Origin: Opitutaceae bacterium
GTDB lineage: Bacteria > Verrucomicrobiota > Verrucomicrobiia > Opitutales > Opitutaceae
Length of the DNA stretch: 13,092 nt
Direction: 5' to 3'
Assembly: GCA_025352845.1 (NCBI GenBank)
Contig: JANXSC010000601.1
Coordinates: 1-13,092 of the forward strand
Below are positions 6,788-13,092 of this stretch, piece after piece. The notes below the pieces were generated by a model that saw only the letters and a list, made by a program, of their open reading frames with translations, searched no databases and was not told where the DNA came from. Positions within the stretch are counted from its first letter, which is position 1. Every line of letters begins with the position of its first letter. Made by a program: the position numbers and the translations under genes.

Positions 6788-8107
6788 ATGTCCGCCCATC
6801 CCACCTTTCGCGAGGCGCTGCGTTTTTGGCTGAAGCTCGGATTCATCAGCTTCGGCGGGCCGACGGGACAGATTGCGATCATGCACACGGAGCTGGTCGA
6901 GAAGAAGCGCTGGATCGGGGAGGAGCGGTTTCTGCACGCGCTGAATTTCTGCATGCTGCTGCCGGGACCGGAGGCGCAGCAGCTCGCGATCTACTGCGGG
7001 TGGCTGCTGCACCGCACGTGGGGCGGGATCGTGGCGGGCGTGCTCTTCGTGCTGCCGGCGGCGGGACTGCTGTGGGGGTTGAGCTATGTTTACGTCGCGT
7101 ATGGCAACGTGGCGTGGATCGCGGCGGCGTTTCACGGGCTGAAGGCGGCGGTGCTCGCGGTCGTCGTCTCGGCCGTGCTGCGCATCGGCAAGAAGGCGCT
7201 GAAGAACCGGGTGATGTGGTCGATCGCGGCGGTGGCGTTTGTCGCGATCTTTTTTTTGCAGGCGCCGTTTCCCGCGATCATCGGGGCGGCGGCGGTGGTG
7301 GGCTGGTTGGGCGGGTGGAAGTGGGAAAATATTTTTAACGTCGTGAAAGGCCACGGCGGCGCGGCGAAAACGGGCGCGCGTGCGGTGATCGACGATGCGG
7401 ATGAGGCGCCGGCGCACACGGTGCCATCGTGGGGCCGCGCGGGACGCGTGCTGGCGCTGTGTGGCGGATTATGGTGGGCACCGGTGATCGCGGTCGGGCT
7501 GTGGCAGGGGTGGGACGGCGTGCTGGCGCGCGAGGGAATTTTTTTCAGCAAGGCGGCGATGGTGACGTTTGGCGGCGCCTACGCGGTCCTGCCGTATGTG
7601 GCGCAGCAGGCGGTGGAGCAGCATGGGTGGTTGAGCGCATCGCAGATGCTTGATGGGCTCGGGCTCGCGGAGACGACGCCGGGGCCGCTGATCATGGTGC
7701 TGCAGTTCGTGGGGTTTCTTGGCGCGTGGAATCAGCCGGGCGCGCTGTCGCCCCTTGTGGCGGCGACCCTCGGCGCGGCGCTCACGACGTGGGTGACGTT
7801 TGTGCCGTGCTTTCTATGGATTTTCCTGGGCGCGCCGCACATCGAGCAGTTGCGAAAAAACACGCGGCTCACGTGTGCGCTTTCGGCGGTGACGGCGTCG
7901 GTGGTGGGCGTGGTGCTGAATCTCGCGGTGTGGTTCGGCTGGCACGTGGTGCGGCCGACGGGCGGTGCGGCGGGAAGCACGGACTGGTTTGTGGTGGCGG
8001 TGGGCGTCGCGGCGTTCGTGGCGCTGCAACGTTTCAAGATCGGCGTCGTCGCGGTCGTGCTCGCGAGCGGCGCGCTGGGGTTGGGGTGGATGTGGGTGGT
8101 GAGGTGA
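6788..8107 (+). CDS. chrA: Chromate transporter ChrA (two-domain form)
   Basis: A 439-residue membrane protein of the CHR family, which exports chromate using the proton gradient and can also affect sulfate-like oxyanions. Length and layout are those of the long, duplicated form. The first half carries FGGPTGQIAIMH (22-33) and LPGPEAQQLAIYCG (58-71). The second repeats the pattern with FGGAYAVLPYV (261-271) and TPGPLIMVLQF (297-307). About ten to twelve hydrophobic segments are visible; a charged linker (about 187-218) separates the halves. I chose the ATG at 6788 (MSAHPTFREALRFW) because residues upstream in frame are not family-like and come from the CACGGA repeats. No chrB-like regulator is in view, so metal response is not shown. 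Confidence 0.92.
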   Translation: MSAHPTFREALRFWLKLGFISFGGPTGQIAIMHTELVEKKRWIGEERFLHALNFCMLLPGPEAQQLAIYCGWLLHRTWGGIVAGVLFVLPAAGLLWGLSYVYVAYGNVAWIAAAFHGLKAAVLAVVVSAVLRIGKKALKNRVMWSIAAVAFVAIFFLQAPFPAIIGAAAVVGWLGGWKWENIFNVVKGHGGAAKTGARAVIDDADEAPAHTVPSWGRAGRVLALCGGLWWAPVIAVGLWQGWDGVLAREGIFFSKAAMVTFGGAYAVLPYVAQQAVEQHGWLSASQMLDGLGLAETTPGPLIMVLQFVGFLGAWNQPGALSPLVAATLGAALTTWVTFVPCFLWIFLGAPHIEQLRKNTRLTCALSAVTASVVGVVLNLAVWFGWHVVRPTGGAAGSTDWFVVAVGVAAFVALQRFKIGVVAVVLASGALGLGWMWVVR

Positions 8108-8175
8108 GGCGGCGTGTGCGCTGACGACCTCGCAGCTTGACCCGGCGGGCCGCGCTGCGGCACAACTTCCCCGCC

Positions 8176-9183
8176 GTGCTTCAACCCGCCCCCCGTCGCG
8201 CAGGATTTCTTCTGGGACGATCTGCTCGAATACATTGAGGAGGATCGCGTCATCCCGGTCGTCGGCGCGGAACTGCTCACGGTGTCCGAAGGGATGGGTG
8301 GCGAGATTCCGCTGCAGCGCGTGCTCGCGCAGAAACTTGCGGAGCGACTGCGCGTGCCGGCGGAGGACTGCACGGGCGATGATGCGCTGCACCAGGTCGT
8401 GTGCCGGTATTTGCAGCGCGGTGGGCGGCGCGAGGATGTTTATCCGCGGCTGCACAATTTGATGAAGGAGCTCGCGCTGGCCGTGCCGGAGTCGCTCCGC
8501 CAGCTCGCGCGCATCCGGCATTTCAATTTATTTGTGACGACGACGTTCGACACGCTGCTCACGCAGGCGCTCGACGATGAACGTTTTTCCGGCCAACCGG
8601 GCGCGGCGAAAACCATCTCGCTCGCCTATGCGCCGAATCGCAACGAGGACCTGCCGTCGGATGTGCGGCGGGGCGCGGTGCCGACGGTATTTCACCTGCT
8701 CGGTCGGCTCTCGGCGTCGCCGGACTATGTGATCACGGAGGAGGACACGCTGGAATTTTTCACGTCGATGCAGACGGAGTCGAAGCGGCCCAACGTTCTG
8801 CTCGATGAATTGAAATCGAGCCACCTGCTGCTCATCGGCAACACGTTTCCCGGCTGGCTGTCGCGCCAGCGCGAGGAGTTCGAAATCGTGGCCGACCGGC
8901 GCACGCAGGAGGATCCCGGGCTCGTGCTCTTCCTGAAGAATCTTTCCTGCCGCACGCAGCTCTACGAGCAGGGTAATGCGGCGGATTTCGCGCGGGAGCT
9001 CGCCGCGCGCTACGCCGAGAAACATCCGCAGGTGGCGAATCAGATTGTAGCCGGGGTCGCTGACCCCGGTCCGGCCTCAGCGAGGCCGGCTACATCCCAA
9101 AACGAAGTCACGGTCGCGACCGAAATGAAACACGGCGCCGTCTTCCTCAGCTACGCGAGTCAGGATGCAGAGGCGGTGAAAAA
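8176..9183 (+). pseudogene. SIR2-like domain, first part of a broken SIR2-TIR-STAND protein
   Basis: From 8195 the frame encodes a SIR2_2-type domain: FFWDDLLEYIEEDRVIPVVG leading into GAELL (nucleotide loop, about 8261-8275), FVTTTFDTLL at about 8530-8560, VFHLLGRLS at about 8690 with the likely catalytic His, EEDTLEFF, and LLLIGNTFPGWLSRQ at about 8830, the usual last strand. Related SIR2 domains in phage defence hydrolyse NAD+. No ATG, GTG or TTG exists in this frame before the nucleotide loop; the first GTG (8282) would delete it. A GTG at 8176 in the neighbouring frame fits (MLQPPPVAQDFF) if one C is removed from the C-runs at 8185-8194. The frame then runs in phase through a palindrome-bearing linker into the TIR start and is lost at the A-run 9179-9183. 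The Asn expected in the TTN(Y/F)D motif appears as Thr. Confidence 0.75.
9046..9094. repeat. Double-hairpin palindromic repeat inside the SIR2-TIR linker
   Basis: The 49 bp run from TGTAGCC (9046-9052) to its inverted copy GGCTACA (9088-9094). Inside are two GC hairpins: CCGGGGTC paired across GCT-type loop bases to GACCCCGG (9051-9069), and CCGGCCTC paired to GAGGCCGG (9071-9089). This cruciform-like layout is that of REP/REPIN elements. It is read through in frame as Ala-Gly-Val-Ala-Asp-Pro-rich linker, so it does not itself stop translation. Confidence 0.75.
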
Positions 9184-9579
9184 TCCGCGATGCGATCGAA
9201 GCCGTGGGTATCGAGGTGTGGTTCGACCAGCGACGGCTGGAGGGCGGCGACGACTTCGACCAGCAGATCAAGAAGAAAATCCGCGCGTGTTCGCTGTTCG
9301 TGCCGGTGATTTCGGCCAACACGCAGGCGCGCCACGAGGGGGTATTTCCGGTTGGAGTGGGCGCTGTCGGTCGACCGCGCGAAGCTGATCGCGGAGACGA
9401 TTCCGTTTATTTTGCCGGTGGTGATCGATCCGGTAAACGAAGGCGACGCGCTCGTGCCGGAGCGGTTCCTCGCCGTGCAGTGGACGCGCCTGCCGGGCGG
9501 CGGAGCGACGCCGGAATTCGTGGAGCGGATGGTGCGGTTGATCCGGGATTTTCGGAAACGGGAACGGGGGTTGATCTGA
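9125..9579 (+). pseudogene. TIR domain, middle part of the broken protein (two frameshifts inside)
   Basis: After correcting two single-base insertions this reads as a complete bacterial TIR domain of about 145 residues: GAVFLSYASQDAEAVK, then IRDAIEAVGIEVWFDQRRLE, GGDDFDQQIKKKIRACSLFV, PVISANTQARHEG, YFRLEWALSVDRAKLIAE and FILPVVIDPVNEGD. The frame changes at the A-run 9179-9183 (five A where four restore it) and at the G-run 9338-9342 (five G where four restore it). FLSYASQD is the first strand and BB-side start, and the Glu in the RHEGYFRLEW segment is the candidate catalytic glutamate of NAD+-cleaving TIRs. The last frame ends in TGA at 9577-9579; adding one G to the run 9566-9570 would instead continue into the STAND segment. 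Confidence 0.8.
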
Positions 9580-9588
9580 GACAGGGGC

Positions 9589-9615
9589 AACGCTCAGCGT
9601 TAAACGTTGAGCGTT
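9589..9615. repeat. 27-bp near-perfect palindrome in the TIR-STAND linker
   Basis: The stretch AACGCTCAGCGTT, one base, then AACGTTGAGCGTT is its own reverse complement except for one mismatched pair and the central base. It lies exactly between the TIR and NTPase segments. It looks like one unit of a dispersed short palindrome; other copies cannot be checked from this window. Confidence 0.6.
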
Positions 9616-9866
9616 CCGAATCGACCGCTGCGGTCGACGCGGCCAATCCGTGGCCGGGGCTCGCGTCGTTCACGGAGGACGCGCCCGGGTTTTTCTTTGG
9701 GCGGGAGAAGGAGACCGAGGAACTGACGCGGTTGGTGAAGCGGCAGACGCTCACGGTGCTCTTTGGGCAGTCGGGGTTCGGTAAATCGTCGCTGCTCCAG
9801 GCGGGGTTGTTTCCGATTTTGCGCGAGAGCGATCACCTGCCGCTCTACCTGCGGCTGGATCACGGG
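9616..9866 (+). pseudogene. nSTAND1 NTPase start, truncated after Walker A
   Basis: In the frame beginning at 9645 the sequence reads NPWPGLASFTEDAPGFFFGR, EKETEELTRLVKRQTLTVLF, GQSGFGKSSLLQAGLFPILR, then LPLYLRLDH. NPWPGL with FFGRE is the standard entry of nSTAND1 NTPases, and GQSGFGKSS is a complete Walker A motif at about 9768-9794. After YLRLDHG (ending 9866) the family resemblance stops; there is no Walker B, sensor or winged-helix region and no WD40 or TPR repeats, which normally add several hundred residues and recognise the trigger. The piece cannot be a working switch. It lies in phase with the TIR if one G is restored at 9566-9570. Confidence 0.8.
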
Positions 9867-10116
9867 TTTGAAGTGGCATGGGCGTCCCGCCCAGGTCTGG
9901 GAAAGTCCAAACGCAAACGGACATTGGTATATATAATACCGCCACCTGAGGCGCCATCCCAGCGGGTCGCGGGACCAGGGATAACGTTGTCGGCAAATTT
10001 GCTTGGACACCGCGGGCGCGCCTCGATTCTCGACATCGCGCTATTGGCTGTTTCTTGTCAGCGTCTCTTCGCTGCAAATTTTTCGCCGTCAAAAATTGTT
10101 CCGAACGCCCCGTCCC
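9867..10116. other. Junction of the lost STAND gene and upstream region of the PQQ gene
   Basis: These 250 bp replace the missing part of the STAND gene. They start with a small hairpin (GGGCG 9880-9884, CGCCC 9888-9892), contain an AT-rich spot unlike the surroundings (9925-9939, GGTAT...ATACC inverted repeat with TATAAT at 9932-9937) and end with the inverted repeat AATTTTT 10077-10083 / AAAAATT 10091-10097. TTGTCA (10055-10060) before the AT-rich arm could serve as a -35 for the PQQ gene, but the -10 is poor. The plus frame stays open across it yet the translation resembles no protein family. It looks like repeat remnant plus promoter DNA. Confidence 0.45.
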
Positions 10117-11526
10117 ATGCACCTCGTTCCCTCCGCTTCCCGCCTGTCTGATCGTTTTGTCTGCAAGGCCGCCGGCCTCGCGCTGCTGTTGGCGTGCGCG
10201 TCGACCGCCCACGCCGCCAACTGGCCGGGCTGGCGCGGGCCGAATGGTGATGGCACGACGACCGAGGCCAAGAATCTCGCGGAGAAATGGAGCACGACCG
10301 AAAACGTGAAGTGGAAAGTCGAGCTGCCCGCGTGGAGCGGCTCGTCGCCCGTCGTGTGGGGCGATCGGATTTTTATCAACACGCCGTCGAAGGAACAGGT
10401 CGCACCTGTCGTTGAGCCGACGCCGACGTCGCCCGGTCCCGGCGGCAAGGCGCGTCCGCGCCCCGGCGGAAACCGGCCCGCGACCAACGGTCCCGGCGGC
10501 CAGGAGTTGCTTTTGCTCTGCCTCGATCGCGCGACGGGCAAGGAGCTGTGGCGGCGGCAGGTCGATTCGGGCAACCAGATTCGGATGAAGCACAATTCGT
10601 CGAGCCCCTCGCCGACGACCGATGGCAAGCACGTCTGGGTCGTCTCCGGCAACGGCATGATCGTGTGCTTCGATTTCGCCGGCGCGGAAAAATGGCGCTT
10701 CGATCTCGCGAAAAAATACGGCGCGCTCGGGGCTAATCATGGCTACGGCTCGTCGCCCGTGCTGGTGGACGGCAAGCTCGTGATTCAGGTCTTGCACGGC
10801 ATGAAGACCAAGGAGCCTTCCTATCTCCTCGCGCTCAATCCCGCGACCGGCGACGTGATCTGGCGCGTAGAGCGTGCGACCGATGCGATCTTCGAATCGC
10901 CGGACGCCTACACGACGCCGGCCGTGGCGATGATCGACGGTAAGAGCCAACTGGTCGTCAACGGGGGCGACTACATCACCGGCCACGATGCCGCGACGGG
11001 CGTGGAGCTGTGGCGCTCGGGCGGGTTGAACCCGAAGAAGGTGCGCGACTATCGCGTCGTGCCCTCACCGACGGTGCGCGACGGCATGATCTTCGCGCCG
11101 ACGCGCAAGGTGCCGCTCCAGGCGTTTCGCACCGGCGGCACCGGCGATATTTCCGCCAGCCACCTCGCGTGGACGTGGACCGGCGCGGGCGCGCCCGATG
11201 TGCCGACGCCGGTGAGCGACGGACCGCGCTTCTACATGGCGGACGATGCGGGCATGATCACGTGCCTTGATGCGAAGACCGGCGCCGTGATCTACGGGCC
11301 GCACGACACTGGGATCGGCCGCACGAGTTCCTCGCCGATTATCGCGGACGGGAAAATTTATCTCACAAGCGAGACGGCGGAGACGGTGGTGATTCAGGCG
11401 GGCGCGACCTACAAGCTCCTCGGCAAAAACTCCCTCGATGGCAGCTACACGCTCTGCACGCCCGCGTTTGTCGATGGCCAGATTTTCATCCGCACCGGCA
11501 CGCACCTGTATTGCGTGACGAAGTAA
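10117..11526 (+). CDS. Exported PQQ-like beta-propeller repeat protein
   Basis: A 469-residue protein with a Sec signal peptide (about residues 1-33, cut after AHA) followed by NWPGWRGPNGDG (35-46), the standard opening of a large set of secreted PQQ-like propeller proteins in Verrucomicrobia and Planctomycetes. Propeller repeats are visible as the recurrent 'LDxxTGxxxW' pattern: CLDRATGKELWRR (135-147), LNPATGDVIWRV (240-251), HDAATGVELWRS (290-301) and CLDAKTGAVIYG (383-394), each followed by a 'SSPxxxDGKxY' strand such as SSPIIADGKIYL (405-416). A Pro/Gly-rich low-complexity stretch (98-128) interrupts an early blade. I see no dehydrogenase active-site signature, so enzymatic PQQ use is not supported; a structural or binding role, as for BamB-like proteins, is as likely. 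I chose the ATG at 10117 because it gives the signal peptide. Confidence 0.85.
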   Translation: MHLVPSASRLSDRFVCKAAGLALLLACASTAHAANWPGWRGPNGDGTTTEAKNLAEKWSTTENVKWKVELPAWSGSSPVVWGDRIFINTPSKEQVAPVVEPTPTSPGPGGKARPRPGGNRPATNGPGGQELLLLCLDRATGKELWRRQVDSGNQIRMKHNSSSPSPTTDGKHVWVVSGNGMIVCFDFAGAEKWRFDLAKKYGALGANHGYGSSPVLVDGKLVIQVLHGMKTKEPSYLLALNPATGDVIWRVERATDAIFESPDAYTTPAVAMIDGKSQLVVNGGDYITGHDAATGVELWRSGGLNPKKVRDYRVVPSPTVRDGMIFAPTRKVPLQAFRTGGTGDISASHLAWTWTGAGAPDVPTPVSDGPRFYMADDAGMITCLDAKTGAVIYGPHDTGIGRTSSSPIIADGKIYLTSETAETVVIQAGATYKLLGKNSLDGSYTLCTPAFVDGQIFIRTGTHLYCVTK

Positions 11527-11591
11527 CGCTGGCTTCGCCGTAACGAGCATCATTTTTTCCCGCGGCGCGTCTCGCCGTGCTCTATTGAATC

Positions 11592-12839
11592 ATGACGAAC
11601 CTCCAGCTTGCCGTTTACTTCTTCTTTCAGGTCGCGACGATTTTGATCGTTTGCCAGATCGTGGGAATTGTCGGGAAACGGATGGGGCAGCCGCAGGTGG
11701 TGTCGGAGATGATTGGCGGCGTGCTGCTCGGGCCGTCGCTGCTCGGGTTGTTTTTTCCGGCGGTGTCTGGGGCGCTGTTTCCTGCGGAGACGTTGAAAGT
11801 TTTGTTTCCCATTTCGCAGCTCGGGCTGGCGGCCTACATGTTTATCGTCGGTCTGGAATTCCGGATGGACATCGTGCAGCGGCAGCTGCGGAGCGCGGTG
11901 GCAGTGTCAGTCGCGGGCATGGTCGCGCCGTTTTTTTTGGGTGCCGCGCTGGGTTGGTATTTTCACGGACACACGGCGCTCTTTCCCGCCCGGACCTCGC
12001 TGACCGAGGCGATGATTTTTGTCGGGGCCTCGATGTGCATCACGGCGTTTCCAATGCTCGCGCGCATCATCCATTTCAAGGGCCTCACCGGCACGACGAT
12101 GGGCACCGTCGCAATCGGCGCGGGTGCGATCAATGATGCGGCGGCGTGGGGCCTCCTCGCGATCGTGCTCGCAAGCTTCGACGGGAATTTTGCGCACGCC
12201 GCGGTGAATATCGGCGGTGGCATCGGCTTTGTGGCGTTTACGCTCCTCGTGATTCGTCCGCTGCTCGCGCGTTGGGCGCGCGGGATCGAGGCGCGCGGGG
12301 AGCTGTCCGACGGAGAATTGGTCGTGTGCCTCGCGCTGATGGCGCTGGGCGCGGGCTTCACCGATTGGATCGGGCTGCACGCGGTGTTTGGCGCCTTCGT
12401 GATGGGCAATGCCATGCCGCGCGGCCTCGTTTCCCGCGAACTGATCGCGCGCATCCAGCCCCTCACGGTCGCGCTGCTGCTGCCGCTGTTCTTCACCTAT
12501 TCGGGCCTCAACACCCAAATTGGTTTAATCGACTCGGGTTATCTCTGGGCGATGACGGGGCTCGTGATGATCGCGGCCGTCGGCGGCAAGGGCGTGGCGT
12601 GCTGGCTCGCGGCGCGCGCGACCGGCCTGTCCAACCGCGAGTCGCTCGGCATCGGCGTGCTGATGAACGCCCGCGGGCTGATGGAACTCATCATCATCAA
12701 CATCGGCCTCCAGCGCGGCATCATCACGCCGGCACTCTTCGCTACGCTCGTGATCATGGCGGTGATCACGACGCTGATGGCCTCGCCGCTTTTCGAACTG
12801 CTCGTGGGCCGGCACGAGCCGAAGGAGAAGCAGGCGTAG
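11592..12839 (+). CDS. Cation:proton antiporter, CPA2 family (CHX/Kef-like, membrane domain only)
   Basis: A 415-residue integral membrane protein exchanging Na+ or K+ for H+. Around twelve hydrophobic segments are visible. Family motifs: QPQVVSEMIGGVLLGPSLLG (33-52), ISQLGLAAYMFIVGLEF (74-90) and AIGAGAINDAAAWGLLAI (174-191), where Asn181-Asp182 is the ion-binding pair. An ND pair, instead of DD, is associated with electroneutral exchange. MNARGLMELIIINIGL (358-373) resembles the corresponding stretch of plant CHX antiporters. There is no C-terminal TrkA-N/KTN nucleotide-binding domain as in KefB/KefC, so gating by NAD(H) or glutathione is unlikely. The upstream gap of 65 bp after the PQQ gene has no obvious terminator. 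Ion choice is not readable from the sequence. Confidence 0.9.
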   Translation: MTNLQLAVYFFFQVATILIVCQIVGIVGKRMGQPQVVSEMIGGVLLGPSLLGLFFPAVSGALFPAETLKVLFPISQLGLAAYMFIVGLEFRMDIVQRQLRSAVAVSVAGMVAPFFLGAALGWYFHGHTALFPARTSLTEAMIFVGASMCITAFPMLARIIHFKGLTGTTMGTVAIGAGAINDAAAWGLLAIVLASFDGNFAHAAVNIGGGIGFVAFTLLVIRPLLARWARGIEARGELSDGELVVCLALMALGAGFTDWIGLHAVFGAFVMGNAMPRGLVSRELIARIQPLTVALLLPLFFTYSGLNTQIGLIDSGYLWAMTGLVMIAAVGGKGVACWLAARATGLSNRESLGIGVLMNARGLMELIIINIGLQRGIITPALFATLVIMAVITTLMASPLFELLVGRHEPKEKQA

Positions 12840-12865
12840 CGCGGAATTTCAGCTCGCGCGCCCCT

Positions 12866-13092
12866 TTACAATTCCAAACACACGCCCTGCGTCGTGCTGC
12901 GGAGGAACAGCTGGCCGTCGCTGTAGGCGAGGCTGGCCCAGACTTTGCCGTCGATTACCTTGGCGGCGGAGAGCTCGTGATATTTTTTGGGTGTCGGTTC
13001 GATGAGCGTGAGTTTGCCGGCGTCGGTCACGGCGACGAGTCGGCCGCCGACCATAATCGTCTGGCCGTGGCCGAAACCTTTTTGCTCCCATT
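12866..13092 (-). CDS. C-terminal end of a second PQQ-like beta-propeller protein (runs off the right edge)
   Basis: Only the last 75 residues or so are in the window, ending with TAA at 12866-12868. The frame is open to the right edge and reads W-E-Q-K-G-F-G-H-G-Q-T-I-M, then VGGRLVAVTDAGKLTLIEP, then KVIDGKVWASLAYSDGQLFL and RSTTQGVCLEL. The order 'xxGRLVAxxDxGxLxLIEP ... DGQLFLR' is the closing blade of PQQ-like propeller repeat proteins, close in type to the protein at 10117. It is convergent with the antiporter, leaving 26 bp between the stops. Function beyond propeller fold cannot be stated. Confidence 0.8.
   Translation of the reverse strand, partial: WEQKGFGHGQTIMVGGRLVAVTDAGKLTLIEPTPKKYHELSAAKVIDGKVWASLAYSDGQLFLRSTTQGVCLEL

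Noticed and set aside
9111..9122. CGGTCGCGACCG perfect 12-bp palindrome next to the TIR start
   Set aside because: Short self-complementary GC runs are expected often in DNA of this composition, and it lies inside the coding frame.
8282..9388. Reading the SIR2 segment as an intact gene from GTG 8282 to the stop at 9388
   Set aside because: This start removes the nucleotide-binding loop encoded just upstream, and after 9183 the frame loses all TIR likeness while the neighbouring frame gains it, so it is a broken gene.
9925..9939. TATAAT in an AT-rich spot as a promoter for the PQQ gene
   Set aside because: No acceptable -35 lies 15-19 bp upstream and the box is 180 bp from the start; it is also part of a small inverted repeat, so a promoter call is not supported.
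9751..10986. Long open minus-strand frame of about 410 codons opposite the STAND end and the PQQ gene
   Set aside because: It is Arg-rich, matches no family, and lies opposite a clear signal-peptide and propeller protein; GC-rich codon use keeps the opposite strand open.
1..13092. CRISPR array, tRNA, rRNA or full insertion sequence
   Set aside because: No regularly spaced identical repeats, no cloverleaf or rRNA stretch and no transposase-like protein were seen on either strand.

Overview
The window is 13.1 kb of GC-rich bacterial chromosome. Several things suggest a soil or freshwater Verrucomicrobium near the Opitutaceae: two exported PQQ-type beta-propeller proteins that open or read like those of Verrucomicrobia and Planctomycetes, few recognisable Shine-Dalgarno sites, and many short GC-rich palindromes between and inside genes. 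This placement is inference; no rRNA or marker gene is present. I see no tRNA, rRNA, CRISPR array or complete insertion sequence.

Left third (1-3650): reductive pyrimidine (or hydantoin) catabolism. On the minus strand, reading right to left, are a PreA-like dihydropyrimidine dehydrogenase (2268-1141), a small basic putative antitoxin (1036-776), a PIN-domain VapC-type toxin (795-382) and the 5' part of a dihydropyrimidinase (385 to beyond the left edge). The toxin stop and the dihydropyrimidinase start share the bases ATGA, so a toxin-antitoxin pair sits inside the pathway operon. Divergently on the plus strand is an M20 carbamoyl-amidohydrolase (2397-3650), the third enzyme of the same pathway. 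Together these cover uracil/thymine to dihydropyrimidine to N-carbamoyl-beta-amino acid to beta-amino acid.

Middle (3651-8107): a GT1 glycosyltransferase and an exported D-aminoacylase, both on the minus strand, are separated by a 138-bp element with 22-bp inverted ends that looks like a MITE or compound palindromic repeat. A two-domain ChrA chromate transporter is divergent from the D-aminoacylase across a 119-bp gap with spaced CACGGA repeats.

Right of this (8176-9866) is the most interesting locus: the remains of one large plus-strand protein with a SIR2-like domain, then a TIR domain, then the start of an nSTAND1 NTPase with an intact Walker A motif. This layout (two NAD-consuming effector domains on one STAND switch) resembles anti-phage or abortive-infection sensors. 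It is broken by about four single-base indels, all in C, A or G runs, carries palindromic repeats in both interdomain linkers, and stops just after Walker A, where unrelated repeat-like DNA begins. All genes around it are open, so it is probably a recently inactivated defence gene rather than the product of poor sequence.

Right end (10117-13092): a secreted PQQ-like beta-propeller protein, a CHX/Kef-type cation:proton antiporter, and, convergent with it, the C-terminal end of a second PQQ-like propeller protein that runs off the window.
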